DNA of 64,000 nt from positions 22,424 to 86,423 of the forward strand of contig CAYULB010000005.1 of the NCBI GenBank assembly GCA_964445575.1, read 5' to 3'. Below the pieces are notes generated by a model, which had not been told where the DNA came from, ran no database searches, and saw only the letters and a list, made by a program, of their open reading frames with translations. Source of the stretch: WJMT01 sp964445575. Its GTDB lineage: Bacteria > Acidobacteriota > Aminicenantia > Aminicenantales > Aminicenantaceae. A program made the position numbers and the translations under genes. Numbering within the stretch: the first letter of the stretch is position 1; each line of letters starts with the position of its first letter. Positions 35,419 through 45,900 of this stretch are shown one piece after another.

Positions 35419-35867
35419 ATGTATGCCCGTTTGACTTCAGCTCAAATCAAAAAGGAAAAAATAGATAAATTCACTGAGATATACAACAACAGTGTGGTTC
35501 CGGCTGCCAAGGCGCAGAAAGGATACAGGGGTTCCTTTGTCTTGGTAGACCCGGATACTGGCAAAGGGATGTCCATTACCCTTTGGGAGAACCGTGAAGA
35601 TGCCATAGCTAATGAAGAAAGCCGTTATTATCAGGAGCAGTTAGCTAAATTCGTGACTTTATTCACTCAGGCACCTGTCCGGGAGCTGTATGNNNNNNNN
35701 NNNNNNNNNNNNNNNNNNNNNNNNNNNNNNNNNNNNNNNNNNNNNNNNNNNNNNNNNNNNNNNNNNNNNNNNNNNNNNNNNNNNNNNNNNNNCAGTTAGC
35801 TAAATTCGTGACTTTATTCACTCAGGCACCTGTCCGGGAGCTGTATGAGGTTACGATCATGGCATAA
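35419..35867 (+). CDS. Small ABM-type (antibiotic biosynthesis monooxygenase fold) protein, split by a gap
   Basis: The reading frame starts MYARLTSAQIKKEKIDKFTE after AGGAGG and shows the ferredoxin-like ABM fold pattern (KGYRGSFVLVD, GMSITLWENREDA). It is interrupted by 100 N's. The 55 bases before the gap (35638-35692) are repeated exactly after it (35793-35847). The two contig ends therefore overlap, and the true gene is most likely continuous: 97 residues ending RELYEVTIMA. ABM-fold proteins include heme-degrading and quinol monooxygenases and many of unknown role. Coordinates include the gap. Confidence 0.8.
35693..35792. other. Assembly gap of 100 N, probably artificial
   Basis: The gap is flanked by an identical 55-bp sequence on both sides, the size of a common assembly k-mer. 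The contigs probably overlap by these 55 bases, and no sequence is actually missing. Confidence 0.9.
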
Positions 35868-36014
35868 GCGGGAAACTTGATTAGAGCTGATGTAAAGTCA
35901 GGTTAATCATGTTTGGAGGGGGTGGTTAGGGAAGCTACCGTCGTAGAGTGGGTGACCACACGGGATAAATTATTTTTATGGTATATCTATGCGTTTATTA
36001 AAATTATATTTTCA

Positions 36015-36425
36015 CTACACTAAAGTATAAACCAACACAGGGATTACGATACTCAGCGCCAGACTGACAGCCACTTCCAATCCTGTATGTCCCACCTTTT
36101 CCTCTAATCTGGGGATATCTTTTCTGTTTTCAGTTAATTTATTTATAGCTTTAGACTGTGCTTCAATGACGGTACGGACATTGACTGCATCGTAGATGAC
36201 CAGAATAGTCAGGACCACACCCATCAGAAAATAGGGGGAAAAGCCGGTTTCTAAGAAAAGAGCCATGGTCAAAGACCCGGCTAAAGCGGTGTGTCCTGAC
36301 GGCATTCCTCCGTTCATGACCAGCATATCTTTGTTTAATCGGCCTTCTTGTATCAGGAAATATATAATTTTTATGATATAAGCAACTGCCCAAGTGATGA
36401 TGATGCTCAGAACAAATTCTTTCAT
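36015..36425 (-). CDS. Divergent PAP2 family membrane protein
   Basis: 136-residue integral membrane protein of the divergent PAP2 (DUF212) family. It has membrane segments at about residues 5-25, 43-75 and 115-135. The phosphatase-like motifs NGGMPSGHTA and VGHTGLEV are visible. It is likely a lipid phosphatase, but this subfamily is not well characterised. The start lies 25 bp after the polyferredoxin stop, making it the last gene of the apgM operon. Confidence 0.9.
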   Translation of the reverse strand: MKEFVLSIIITWAVAYIIKIIYFLIQEGRLNKDMLVMNGGMPSGHTALAGSLTMALFLETGFSPYFLMGVVLTILVIYDAVNVRTVIEAQSKAINKLTENRKDIPRLEEKVGHTGLEVAVSLALSIVIPVLVYTLV

Positions 36426-36450
36426 TATTTTTATCTCATTTATAAATGGA

Positions 36451-38046
36451 TTAGTAAATTCCTCCGCTCCCGGAAATCAGGTCAAGCTTGAATTGATTTT
36501 CTTCTGACCGGGACTCTCCCACACTTGTCACGTAAATGGCTGGCTTATCCATTACAGGACATTTGTTTTCACAAATCCCGCATCCAATACAGAGTTCAAT
36601 ATCTATTACCGGAGCCAGGGGAGTTTTTATCTCTCCTTCAGGAGTTTTGACTTCGGTTTCTATCAGTTTGATGGCTTTGGGGGATACCGGGCAGTGTTCT
36701 TCACATACGATGCAGGGGTCGCCAAATTTCCAGGGTATGCATCGGTTTTTGTCGATCCAGGAGGTTCCTATTTTAACTTGAGTTTTTTCAGGGACGCTCA
36801 GTTCCTTAATGGCTCCTGTGGGGCAGACCTGGGTGCACAGAGAGCAGTAGTATTCGCAGTATCCGATTTCAGGGACCAGCATGGGTGTCCACAGTCCTTC
36901 TGGGCCAGCTTCTTTGAGTACAGGCTGAAGCCCATTAGTGGGGCAGACCTTCATGCATTCTCCGCATTTCACACATTTTTCTAAAAACTGCTTTTCAGGG
37001 AGAGCTCCTGGAGGACGGATCAGTTTTTCAGAAGCTCTTTTGGATTCAGGAGAAAGCCGGAAAAAAGGGGCCACGATAACACCTGCCAAAGAAGTGAAAA
37101 TGAGTTTTCTTCGTGAGAGGTTTATCTTTTCTATTTTTTCAGGATAGCCTCTTATTGGGAACTGAATGGCACTGGTGGGGCATACCGCACTGCAGGTGAA
37201 GCAGTACACGCACTCAGAACTTTTCCATTCTTCATTGGGAAAGGGGTCGGCCTGGGTTTCACAGTGAAGGGTGCAGAGATTGCATTCAATGCACTTTTTG
37301 GGATCGATTTTAAGCTTCAGCATATTCCATCTGGAGAAGATTCCCAGTAAAGCGCCCAGAGGGCATAGATACCGGCACCAGAATCTTTCCCGATAAACAT
37401 TCAGAAACACTGCCAGCAAAAACAATAGACCTATGAAAAAGGTTTGGGTAAAGATAGGATTTATATCAAGGGTGGTTACAAACTGGGCTAAGGGGTCGGC
37501 AGCAGAGTAGAACTCAATTTGATACATAAAGCTCAGCAGGTTTGAAAAGGCATGATTGAATACAGGGAAAACCCCTACGGCAAAAGAGCGGTAAAGCAGA
37601 GACAAGGGATCCATAATCCCCACCAGATTTAAAGAGAAGACAGCCCCTACCAGGATGAAGACCAAGAGATAATATTTTAGAGAGAGGAGACGATTTTTTA
37701 CCTTTCTTAGCTTCAGCAGCTTGCTTTTTTTAAAGATAAAAGAAAAAAACTGGTGTATGGCACCCAAAGGACACACCCATCCGCATACAAACCTGCCTAA
37801 TACAAAAGTCAGGATAATGGTGACAGCTGCGAAAGCAAAGGAAGCGAATACAGCTTTAGCTGCGATAATGGTTGCCAGAGCGAGGAGAGGATCAAAGTGG
37901 AAAAAGATCTCCACATTCCCTATGTAGTCTTCTCCTGGAAAGTGAGTTTTTAGCAGAAGATAGAAGAAAAGAGCAAAAAATACCAGCTGGCTGATTATCC
38001 TTAATATCTGTACAGCTCTGTATTTTTTAGACCTTTCTTTTTTCAA
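36451..38046 (-). CDS. Membrane polyferredoxin (NapH/CcoG-like 4Fe-4S protein)
   Basis: 531 residues. The N-terminal half has five or so membrane helices with two CxxxCP motifs (CGWVCPLG, CRYLCPLG) as in NapH/NosR-type proteins. The C-terminal half carries several ferredoxin-like clusters: CIECNLCTLHC, CVYCFTCSAVCP, CVKCGECMKVCP, CEYYCSLCTQVCP, CIVCEEHCP and CIGCGICENKCP. An inner SRRKLIFTSLAG segment is another possible membrane helix. It probably passes electrons across or along the membrane. It overlaps the DUF362 gene by 20 bp, so the two act together. Confidence 0.93.
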   Translation of the reverse strand: MKKERSKKYRAVQILRIISQLVFFALFFYLLLKTHFPGEDYIGNVEIFFHFDPLLALATIIAAKAVFASFAFAAVTIILTFVLGRFVCGWVCPLGAIHQFFSFIFKKSKLLKLRKVKNRLLSLKYYLLVFILVGAVFSLNLVGIMDPLSLLYRSFAVGVFPVFNHAFSNLLSFMYQIEFYSAADPLAQFVTTLDINPIFTQTFFIGLLFLLAVFLNVYRERFWCRYLCPLGALLGIFSRWNMLKLKIDPKKCIECNLCTLHCETQADPFPNEEWKSSECVYCFTCSAVCPTSAIQFPIRGYPEKIEKINLSRRKLIFTSLAGVIVAPFFRLSPESKRASEKLIRPPGALPEKQFLEKCVKCGECMKVCPTNGLQPVLKEAGPEGLWTPMLVPEIGYCEYYCSLCTQVCPTGAIKELSVPEKTQVKIGTSWIDKNRCIPWKFGDPCIVCEEHCPVSPKAIKLIETEVKTPEGEIKTPLAPVIDIELCIGCGICENKCPVMDKPAIYVTSVGESRSEENQFKLDLISGSGGIY

Positions 38047-38926
38047 TGTTCAGTTTCTCCAGATCGATTTCGCCAAGTCCCCGTTCATGGGCAATCTTGA
38101 GGTACATGATTTCTTCCGGATTAGCATCTATAAACTGATCCATAAACTGGACTCCCATTCTATCCACAGCCACATAATCCACCCCTGCCACAACTGTTTT
38201 AAGCAGCTTCACATCAGACAACCTGCCGCCTTGCGGTCCGTTTCTATAAAGCACTCGGTAGGCATCCAGAAAAGACAGAACAGGTTTGAAAAAAGCAGCC
38301 AGGTCTACCATGACGTAGTCAAGACTTTGATGGAGCTGATTTCGATTGCCTCCCAGAGCACCCAGCCAGTTTTTCATGCCCAAGGTCAGTCGGGACAAAC
38401 TGTGGTGTTTGGTGATGGGGACGTTTATGAGCTTGTCTGTTTCTAAAAAGTCTCTGTAAACTTCCCATTCCTTGAGTTTTTCTCCATGAATGGGGACTTT
38501 TGTAAGTTTGTGTTCGTTGGGGAACGGGACATCAGCTCCGGCTTGTTTGGCCGCCTCGGCAATGCCAGAGCGCACGTAGGTTCTTCTTGCAGGATTGGTG
38601 GGATGGTCCATGACTTTGACTTTTTTAGCTCCTGCTTCAAAACAGAGCTCCACTAAAGTCTTAATGACTTCAGGGTTGGTACAGGCAGCTTGCTCCGGAG
38701 TTCTGTCCCATCCTATGTTTGGTTTGACCAAAACTTCATCTCCTTTGGAAACAAACCGGCTCAGGCCTCCGATAGTTTTAAGCGCTTCTCTAGTGATCTT
38801 GGAGGGAGATTCTCCCTCTACCACTGCCAAGTCAGGGAATTTCTTGGCTTGAGCAAAAATGCCTGGATTGACATTAAGAATAATGCTTCCGGCAGTAATA
38901 TTTTTTAAAAAATCTCTTCTTTTCAT
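38027..38926 (-). CDS. DUF362 protein with Tat-type leader
   Basis: 299 residues beginning with a twin-arginine-like signal (MKRRDFLKNITAGSIILNV), so probably exported folded. DUF362 features are VLVKPNIGWDRTPEQAACTN, VKVMDHP, INVPITKHHSLSRLTLGMKN and VVAGVDYVAVDRMG. The family is often fused or adjacent to ferredoxin domains, as here with the overlapping polyferredoxin gene, suggesting a redox or cofactor-dependent envelope function that is not defined. Its start is 5 bp after the amiC stop. Confidence 0.92.
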   Translation of the reverse strand: MKRRDFLKNITAGSIILNVNPGIFAQAKKFPDLAVVEGESPSKITREALKTIGGLSRFVSKGDEVLVKPNIGWDRTPEQAACTNPEVIKTLVELCFEAGAKKVKVMDHPTNPARRTYVRSGIAEAAKQAGADVPFPNEHKLTKVPIHGEKLKEWEVYRDFLETDKLINVPITKHHSLSRLTLGMKNWLGALGGNRNQLHQSLDYVMVDLAAFFKPVLSFLDAYRVLYRNGPQGGRLSDVKLLKTVVAGVDYVAVDRMGVQFMDQFIDANPEEIMYLKIAHERGLGEIDLEKLNIEKRKV

Positions 38927-38931
38927 TTTTT

Positions 38932-40107
38932 TTATCCTTTTCCTAATGATTGCATATACTTCAGAATGCCTTGATAGATTCCTTCAGCAATTTTCTGGCG
39001 GGCCTCCTCAGTCATGAGCAGACCCTCTTCTCTGGCATTGGATAGATGGAGTGTCTCAACCAGTACAGAGGGCATGTCTCCTCCGATCAGAACCCAGAAA
39101 GGACCGCCTTTTACTCCCAAGTTCCGGATATTAGAATAAGATTTTCCCAGATTTGAGGTCAGGCATTCCTGGATATTTTCTGCCACTTCTTTAGATTCTT
39201 TTATTTTGCTGTTTTGAGCGATTTTGGTGATAATTTCTTTCATATCCGCAATACTTTTAGTGGAAGTTGCGTTTTCTCTTGCTGCGATGACATTTACCGA
39301 GGGGTCTGTACTGAAGTTAAGAAAAAAGGTGGCTGTTCCTGAGTAGTTCTTCCTGGGATTGGCATTGGCGTGAATAGAGATAAAGAGGTCTGCTTTCTTT
39401 TGATTGGCGATAACAGGTCTGTCTTCAACCGGGACAAATATGTCTGTTTCTCTTGTCATTATGACTTCCAAACCCTGATGGGTGACGAGGAGGTTTTTTA
39501 ATCTTCTGGCTATATCTAAGACAACTGTCTTTTCCTGAATGTTTTTACTCCCTATACATCCGGGATCTTTTCCTCCGTGTCCGGGGTCTATGACGATCCT
39601 TTTTATCCCGAGGCCCAGCTGTCGGACCATAGAGTAGCCGGATTCTGTTGGCTGGGGAGTGGTTGAATTTTTCATGGGATAGAGGTCAATGATAATTCTA
39701 AAAGGATCGGGAAGATGCCACACCCGATAGTGGTCTATCTTTGATAAATCAATGTCCACCGCACATCGAACCGTGGTCTGGTTTTTTTGAGCGATTCTAA
39801 TTTTCTGGATATAATCATTGTCCAGATTAACGGTTTTGGTGTGAAGAATGGGGTTGAGTCTAGCCTGATAGATATCCACATAGATTCGGTCGGGAGAGCT
39901 GAGTTCATCAAAAAAATATTCTCTCAATTCTCCCACATCGACGACTATCCTGGTAAAGGAAGGATGAATATGATAGCGGAGGTTGTAGATTTCAATTCGA
40001 GGGTCGGTGTTGGATTGAGAGAAAGCTCCAGGCAGGACAAGAATAACCAAAAGGACAACTTTTATAGCTTTTTTTCCTAATCTAGTAAAATTGTTTTTGT
40101 TAATCAT
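38932..40107 (-). CDS. amiC: N-acetylmuramoyl-L-alanine amidase (AmiC type) with AMIN domain
   Basis: 391-residue exported cell-wall amidase. It has a signal peptide (about residues 1-30), an AMIN domain (about 35-145, with IRIAQKNQTTVRCAVDI) and then an Amidase_3 domain. The zinc ligands are in VIDPGHGGKDPG (His), the NIQEKTVVLDIARRL Glu and the SIHANAN His; the catalytic Glu is in PSVLVETLHLSN. The length and layout are standard for daughter-cell separation amidases. It shares a base with the apgM stop and is followed 5 bp later by DUF362. Confidence 0.94.
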   Translation of the reverse strand: MINKNNFTRLGKKAIKVVLLVILVLPGAFSQSNTDPRIEIYNLRYHIHPSFTRIVVDVGELREYFFDELSSPDRIYVDIYQARLNPILHTKTVNLDNDYIQKIRIAQKNQTTVRCAVDIDLSKIDHYRVWHLPDPFRIIIDLYPMKNSTTPQPTESGYSMVRQLGLGIKRIVIDPGHGGKDPGCIGSKNIQEKTVVLDIARRLKNLLVTHQGLEVIMTRETDIFVPVEDRPVIANQKKADLFISIHANANPRKNYSGTATFFLNFSTDPSVNVIAARENATSTKSIADMKEIITKIAQNSKIKESKEVAENIQECLTSNLGKSYSNIRNLGVKGGPFWVLIGGDMPSVLVETLHLSNAREEGLLMTEEARQKIAEGIYQGILKYMQSLGKG

Positions 40108-41309
40108 CAGGCTCCGAATTTAGTCATTTTGCCAGCATGGGCGAGCATGAGAGGCATGGCATACACAGCTCTGAACCGTCCCAGATAACCCAGGCTGCAT
40201 TCTTTTTCTGTAAATTTTTCAACCTTATCGACTTGGGCAGACCTTGAGAAGATCAAAAAAGGATTGGGGTGCCAGGAGTGGGACTTTAGGAGACAGGGAG
40301 TGGAATGGTCAGACGTCACCACAAATACATCTGGCTTTAAATCAAGAATGAAAGGGATGCACCGGTCTGTTTTTTCAATGATTTCTTTTTTTGCTTGAAA
40401 ATTTCCATCTTCACCAAAGGAATCGGTTTTTTTCACATGGACATAAAAAAAGTTATATTCTTTATAGAATCTTCTCAGAGTTTCAAACAGGTCTTCCAGT
40501 TCAGAACCCACTTCCAACACATCCATACCCACCAATTTTGCCAGACCCCTGTACATGGGGTAATTGGCTACAGCTGCGGGTTTTAATTTAAACAGGTCCT
40601 GCATGCTGGGAATTGAAGGGAATTTTGAGAATCCCCGAAGCAGTATGGTGTTTGCTTGGCTTTCTTGTTTAAGGACTTCTGTAACTTTATCCATAACTTC
40701 GTTGACCATGTTTGCAGTTTCTTGGGCCTTTGAGGAGAGGGGTTTTGGGTATACTTTGGGTTTGTTTTCTTTTTGAGGATCGGCATCAGATAAATGGTCT
40801 GATAAATCTGGAGCCGTGAATTTAATGACGAAGCGATGTTCTTTTCCAGTATAAAATGAAATTTTAGCGTTTTTGACTTCTTTTATAGAATTATTCAGCT
40901 TTTCGCAGAGAATTTGATTTTTATCAGTTGAGATCCTTCCCGCTCTTCGGTCTACAATGAGCCCATCTTTTAAGGTAGCAAAATTTCCCCTTGCAACCAG
41001 GTCATTCTTTTCAACAGACACATCGATTCCCAGTGCCTCTAAAATTCCTCTTCCCAGAATGTATTTTGTCGGCTCATAGCCAAAAAGTGACAAATGGGCT
41101 GGCCCGCTGCCCGGTGTGATTCCTCTAAAAACAGGGTCTGTGAGTCCGCAGCATCCTGCTTTTGCCACGGAGTCAAGATTGGGAGTGGAAGCTGCTTCCA
41201 GAGCTGTCACTCCATTTTCAGGTAAATCTCCCAGTCCGTCCATGACTAAGAGGACAATTTTTGAATCGGTTTCTATGCATAAATCTTTTATAAGTTCTTC
41301 TCTATCCAT
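40107..41309 (-). CDS. apgM: 2,3-bisphosphoglycerate-independent phosphoglycerate mutase (ApgM type)
   Basis: 400-residue glycolytic enzyme interconverting 3- and 2-phosphoglycerate. This is the archaeal-type class, shorter than bacterial GpmI and of the alkaline phosphatase superfamily. Visible are the metal site LLVMDGLGDLP, the catalytic-Ser loop ITPGSGPAHLSLFGYEP, the long insert and the C-terminal metal site VTSDHSTPCLLKSHSWHP. It is the first gene of a five-gene minus-strand operon. No ribosome-binding site precedes the ATG, and the promoter lies so close that the message may be nearly leaderless. Confidence 0.94.
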   Translation of the reverse strand: MDREELIKDLCIETDSKIVLLVMDGLGDLPENGVTALEAASTPNLDSVAKAGCCGLTDPVFRGITPGSGPAHLSLFGYEPTKYILGRGILEALGIDVSVEKNDLVARGNFATLKDGLIVDRRAGRISTDKNQILCEKLNNSIKEVKNAKISFYTGKEHRFVIKFTAPDLSDHLSDADPQKENKPKVYPKPLSSKAQETANMVNEVMDKVTEVLKQESQANTILLRGFSKFPSIPSMQDLFKLKPAAVANYPMYRGLAKLVGMDVLEVGSELEDLFETLRRFYKEYNFFYVHVKKTDSFGEDGNFQAKKEIIEKTDRCIPFILDLKPDVFVVTSDHSTPCLLKSHSWHPNPFLIFSRSAQVDKVEKFTEKECSLGYLGRFRAVYAMPLMLAHAGKMTKFGA

Positions 41310-41318
41310 CTTGAGTCC

Positions 41319-41347
41319 ACTATAAAAAATTTGAATGGTTAAGTCAA
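41319..41347 (-). promoter_or_regulatory. Promoter of the apgM operon
   Basis: Minus-strand TTGACT and TATAGT separated by 17 bp. The -10 ends 10 bp before the apgM ATG, so transcription would start only about 3 bases upstream of it. Confidence 0.6.
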
Positions 41348-41416
41348 TTCTAGGAATATTTATTTCATTACAGGGTTTTGATTTACAACCAAATATGAGT
41401 CTGATAAAATCGGGAC

Positions 41417-42949
41417 ATGAAAAAGGTTATTATACTTGATTTTGGCTCCCAATACACGCAACTTATTGCCAGGAAGATTAGAGAACTGGGAGTTTTTTCA
41501 GAGATTCTGAACTTTGATGTGACGCTTTCAGAAATAAAAAGAGAAAACCCAGGCGCGGTTATTCTGTCTGGAGGGCCTCAGAGTGTTTATGACAGGGATG
41601 CGCCCAAGCTAAAGATAAACATCAAAGAATTTGGAGTTCCTGTGCTGGGCATATGCTACGGCCTTCAACTGATATCTGAATTGTTGGGCGGCAAAGTGGC
41701 TCCTTCTCAGAAGAGAGAGTATGGTTTTGCTTCTCTTGAAGCTGTAAAGAGAGAAGGACTGCTTCAAGGAATTGATGACAGCACCCAGGTATGGATGAGT
41801 CATGGAGACCGGGTTTTAGAAGCGCCCCCAGGATTTTCAGTAACGGGAGTAACAGAAAACTGTGATGCGGCTGTGATTGAAAACTGGGAGGATAAAATAT
41901 TTGGGGTTCAGTTTCATCCTGAAGTCATTCACACTCACCAGGGGAAAAATATTTTATCTAACTTTCTGTTTAAATTGGCGGGCATGAGACCCGAGTGGAA
42001 CATGGGCTCTTTTGTTGATAAAAAAGTTCAGAAGCTGAGAGAATTGATCGGAGAAGAAAAGGTGATCTGCGGTCTGAGCGGAGGAGTGGACTCTCTGGTG
42101 ACGTCTCTACTGGTCAAGCGGGCTGTGGGAAAAAATCTAACCTGCATATTTGTAAATAATGGTCTGCTGCGAAAAGGACAGTTTAGGAACCTTATGAATA
42201 AATTCAAAAGAGAGTTTGAGCTTGAATTAGTAACCGTGGATGCTTCGGAAAGATTTTTGGAAAAGCTGAGGGGAGTGGTCGAGCCAGAAGAGAAAAGAAA
42301 AATCATCGGGAGGGAATTTATTAAGATATTTGAACAGGAAGCTCAAAAAATAGGAGGAGTTAAGTTTCTTGCCCAGGGAACCATTTATCCGGATGTGATA
42401 GAAAGCAACCCGGTCACAGGTCCTTCCTCCAGCATCAAATCTCATCACAACGTAGGGGGGCTGCCAGAGAAACTTTGTTTCAAGCTGGTAGAGCCACTTA
42501 AAGAGCTTTTTAAGGATGAAGTAAGAAAACTGGGAACAGAAATGGGAGTGGAGAGTGATTTTGTCTATCAGCATCCTTTTCCTGGGCCCGGCTTAGCCGT
42601 GCGTGTGGTGGGAGAGGTAACCAAAGACCGGTTGAAAACAATACGAGATGCCGATGCTGTGGTCATTGAAGAAGTGAAGAGAGCAGGGATCTACCGTGAC
42701 TTATGGCAGGCATTTGCTGTCCTGCTTCCAGTTAAATCAGTGGGAGTCATGGGAGATAAGAGAACCTACCAACGGGTGGTGGTAGTGAGATTGGTTCAGA
42801 GTATTGATGGGATGACTGCGGGATGGTTTCAAGCGGATCCTTCTTTGTTGTCCAGGATATCGACCCGCATTGTGAATGAAGTTGAAGGAGTGAACCGAGT
42901 GGTGTACGATATAACATCTAAGCCTCCCGGCACGATTGAGTGGGAATAA
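41417..42949 (+). CDS. guaA: GMP synthase (glutamine-hydrolysing)
   Basis: 510 residues. It aminates XMP to GMP with glutamine and ATP. The class I glutaminase domain has Cys in GICYGLQL (near residue 81) and His/Glu in QFHPEVIHT (near 172). The ATP-PPase domain has the PP-loop GLSGGVDSLVTSLL (near 218), and the C-terminal dimer domain ends KPPGTIEWE. All key residues are present. The dnaE start lies 1 bp after its stop. The second, glutaminase-less copy is at 9321-10259. Confidence 0.97.
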   Translation: MKKVIILDFGSQYTQLIARKIRELGVFSEILNFDVTLSEIKRENPGAVILSGGPQSVYDRDAPKLKINIKEFGVPVLGICYGLQLISELLGGKVAPSQKREYGFASLEAVKREGLLQGIDDSTQVWMSHGDRVLEAPPGFSVTGVTENCDAAVIENWEDKIFGVQFHPEVIHTHQGKNILSNFLFKLAGMRPEWNMGSFVDKKVQKLRELIGEEKVICGLSGGVDSLVTSLLVKRAVGKNLTCIFVNNGLLRKGQFRNLMNKFKREFELELVTVDASERFLEKLRGVVEPEEKRKIIGREFIKIFEQEAQKIGGVKFLAQGTIYPDVIESNPVTGPSSSIKSHHNVGGLPEKLCFKLVEPLKELFKDEVRKLGTEMGVESDFVYQHPFPGPGLAVRVVGEVTKDRLKTIRDADAVVIEEVKRAGIYRDLWQAFAVLLPVKSVGVMGDKRTYQRVVVVRLVQSIDGMTAGWFQADPSLLSRISTRIVNEVEGVNRVVYDITSKPPGTIEWE

Positions 42950-42950
42950 A

Positions 42951-45900
42951 ATGGAATCTCAGTTTATACATCTTCACAATCATACCGAATTCAGCATCCT
43001 GGACGGAGCTCTGAATATTGAATCTCTCATTCGCAGGGCTAAGGAATTGAAAATGAATGCTGTGGCCATGACTGACCACGGAAATATTTTTGGGGCGGTC
43101 TCCTTTTTTAATTTGGCCAAAGAAATCGGCATAAAACCTATTTTAGGGTGTGAAATGTACATCGCTCCCAAAAGCCGGAAGCATAAAAGGCCTAATCCCA
43201 ATAGGGCTCATCATTATCATTTGCTCTTATTGGTAAAAAATAAAACCGGATACCGGAATCTATGTAAGCTGATTACCTTGAGTTATCTGGAAGGCTTTTA
43301 TTATCGTCCCCGTATTGATAGGGAGCTTCTTTTTAAATATAAGGATGGGCTTATTGGTTTATCTGCCTGTTTAAAGGGTGAAATAAATGATTATTTGGTT
43401 CATGATTTAGACCAGAAAGCAGAGCAGACTTCAGAAGAGTATCTTTCTATTTTTGGCAGAGGAAACTTTTTTCTTGAGATACAGGACCACGGACTGGATG
43501 ACCAGAAGAAAATCAATCCTAAACTTATCCAGATAAGCGAAAAATTGAACATCCCTCTGGTGGCAACCAATGATGTTCATTATTTAGAAAAGAAAGATGC
43601 AGAGAGTCATGATGTTTTGCTCTGCATTCAGACAAACAAGAAAGTCAAAGATAAAGACCGGATCCGGTTTGGGACAGAGGAATTCTACTTGAAATCTTCA
43701 CAAGAAATGTCTGATTTGTTCAGCAGTATTCCCGAGGCTGTAGAAAATACCCAGAGGATTGCAGAGCAGTGTCATTTCAACCTGAGCTCCAGTGGATACC
43801 ATCTGCCTCAATTCAGGCCAGAAAATGGTCTCAGTCTGGATGAATATTTTGAAAGAGTGGTTTTAGAAGGATTTAAGAGAAAAATGGAGCTGCTTCATCC
43901 CCACATTGAGAAAAAAGAGCTTCCCAGTCGAAAAGAGTATGAAAGCCGGATAGAAAAAGAGATGAGACTGGTTAAAGAAATGGGCTTTGAGGGCTATTTC
44001 TTGATTGTTTGGGACCTTATAAGAGAAGCCAAATCCCGGAATATTCCTGTGGGGCCAGGACGGGGTTCTGCAGCCGGGAGTCTGCTCGCTTATTCTCTGG
44101 GGATTACAGCTCTTGATCCGTTGGAATATGACCTTTTATTTGAACGGTTTTTAAACCCGGAAAGAATAAGCCTTCCTGATATAGATATAGATTTTTGTGG
44201 ACGCAGAAGAGATGAGGTGCTGGCTTATATAAAGAAGAAGTACGGAGAAGAAAACGTCTGCCAGATCATCACTTTTGGTACCATGGCTGCAAGACAGGCA
44301 GTAAGAGATGCGGGGAGAGCATTGGATATTCCTCTTTCCAAAGTGGATAAAGTGGCCAAGATGATCCCCTCTTTTGGGGATGATGCGTCTATTGATGATG
44401 CGTCTGAAAAAATACCTCAGATGAAAGAGTTAATAAAAGAGGACCCTTTGGTTTCAGAGCTTCTATCCGTAGCAAAAAATTTAGAAGGGCAGATAAGGCA
44501 TCCTTCTACCCATGCAGCCGGGATAGTGATCACTCCAAAGCCACTGGTGGAGTTTTTGCCCCTGTACAAGTCTGCTAAGGATGAGGTCACCACTCAATTT
44601 CCCATGCAGGACATTGAATCCTTAGGGCTTCTGAAAATGGATATTCTCGGATTGAGGAATTTGACGGTGATTCAAGATACTGTGGAGATGGTAAAAAAAG
44701 AGTTAGGGGAAGACATAGACCTTGAGAATCTTCCTTTGGATGATGAAAAAACCTTTAAACTCTTTCAGGCGGGGAGAACAAACGGTGTGTTTCAATTTGA
44801 GAGTTCTGGGATGAGAGATCTGCTGATCAGATATAAACCTGAAAATTTCCGGGATCTTATTGCCTTAAATGCTCTGCACAGGCCAGGGCCTTTACAGAGC
44901 GGGATGACTGAAGATTTCATAAAAAATAAGAATTATCCGGATAAGATAGAGTATGACCTTCCCGAACTGGAGTCCATTCTCAAGGAGACAAAAGGATTGA
45001 TTGTATACCAGGAGCAGGTCATGAGGATAGCCACAGACATAGCGGGATTTTCCATGGCAGAAGCAGACCTGCTGAGAAAGGCAATGGGAAAGAAGAAGCC
45101 TTCAGTGATGAGGGATATGAAAAAAAGATTTATGGAGGGAGCCCAGAAAAAGGGAGTCAGTAAGGATAAGGCCAGAAAAATATTTGAGAAAATCAAATTT
45201 TTTGCCGGGTATGGATTCAACAAATCTCACAGTGCAGCCTATGCCTATCTTGCCTATCATACAGCCTATTTGAAGTCTCATTATTCTGTTTGTTTTATGG
45301 CTTGCTTGTTGACCTCAGAAGCAGAGAGGGGGGATACATCCAAGGTGGTCAAGTATATCAATGAATGCCGGGAAATGGGGATAACGGTTTTGCCCCCGGA
45401 TATAAATGAAAGTGATTTAATGTTTACAGTCAAAGGGAATGATATCCGCTTTGGATTGTCTGCCGTCAAAAATGTGGGAGAAAACCCTGTCAAAGAAATC
45501 ATAAAAGCGCGGAGAAAACTGGGGAAATTCAAATCGCCCTTTGATATCTGCTGGAACACCAGCCCCAAATGCTTCAATAAGAAAGTGATAGAAAGCCTCA
45601 TCAAGTCAGGGGCCATGGACACGTTTGGCCTGAAAAGAGCCCAGCTTTACAGTTTGATAGACAGCATGATCAAGTACACTCATGATATATATGATGTTAA
45701 ATCCTCTGACCAGGAAATGCTTTTTGGCACCAGACAGATGGAACCTCCTTCTATGCCTTCTGAAGTCAATAGGATGCCGGAATGGGATGAAGTTGAGCTT
45801 CTGGCTAATGAAAAATCAGCCTTAGGTTTTTATTTGACCGGTCATCCCCTTGCTCGGTATGGGAACGGGATTAAGAGTCTTATCTCTCACTCGATAAATC

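Noticed and set aside
35419..35799. 126-codon protein read through the N gap
   Set aside because: The translation across unknown bases is meaningless; merging the 55-bp overlap gives the true 97-residue frame.
42936..42950. Longer dnaE start overlapping guaA
   Set aside because: The PHP domain homology begins at the ATG at 42951; the extra five residues have no support.
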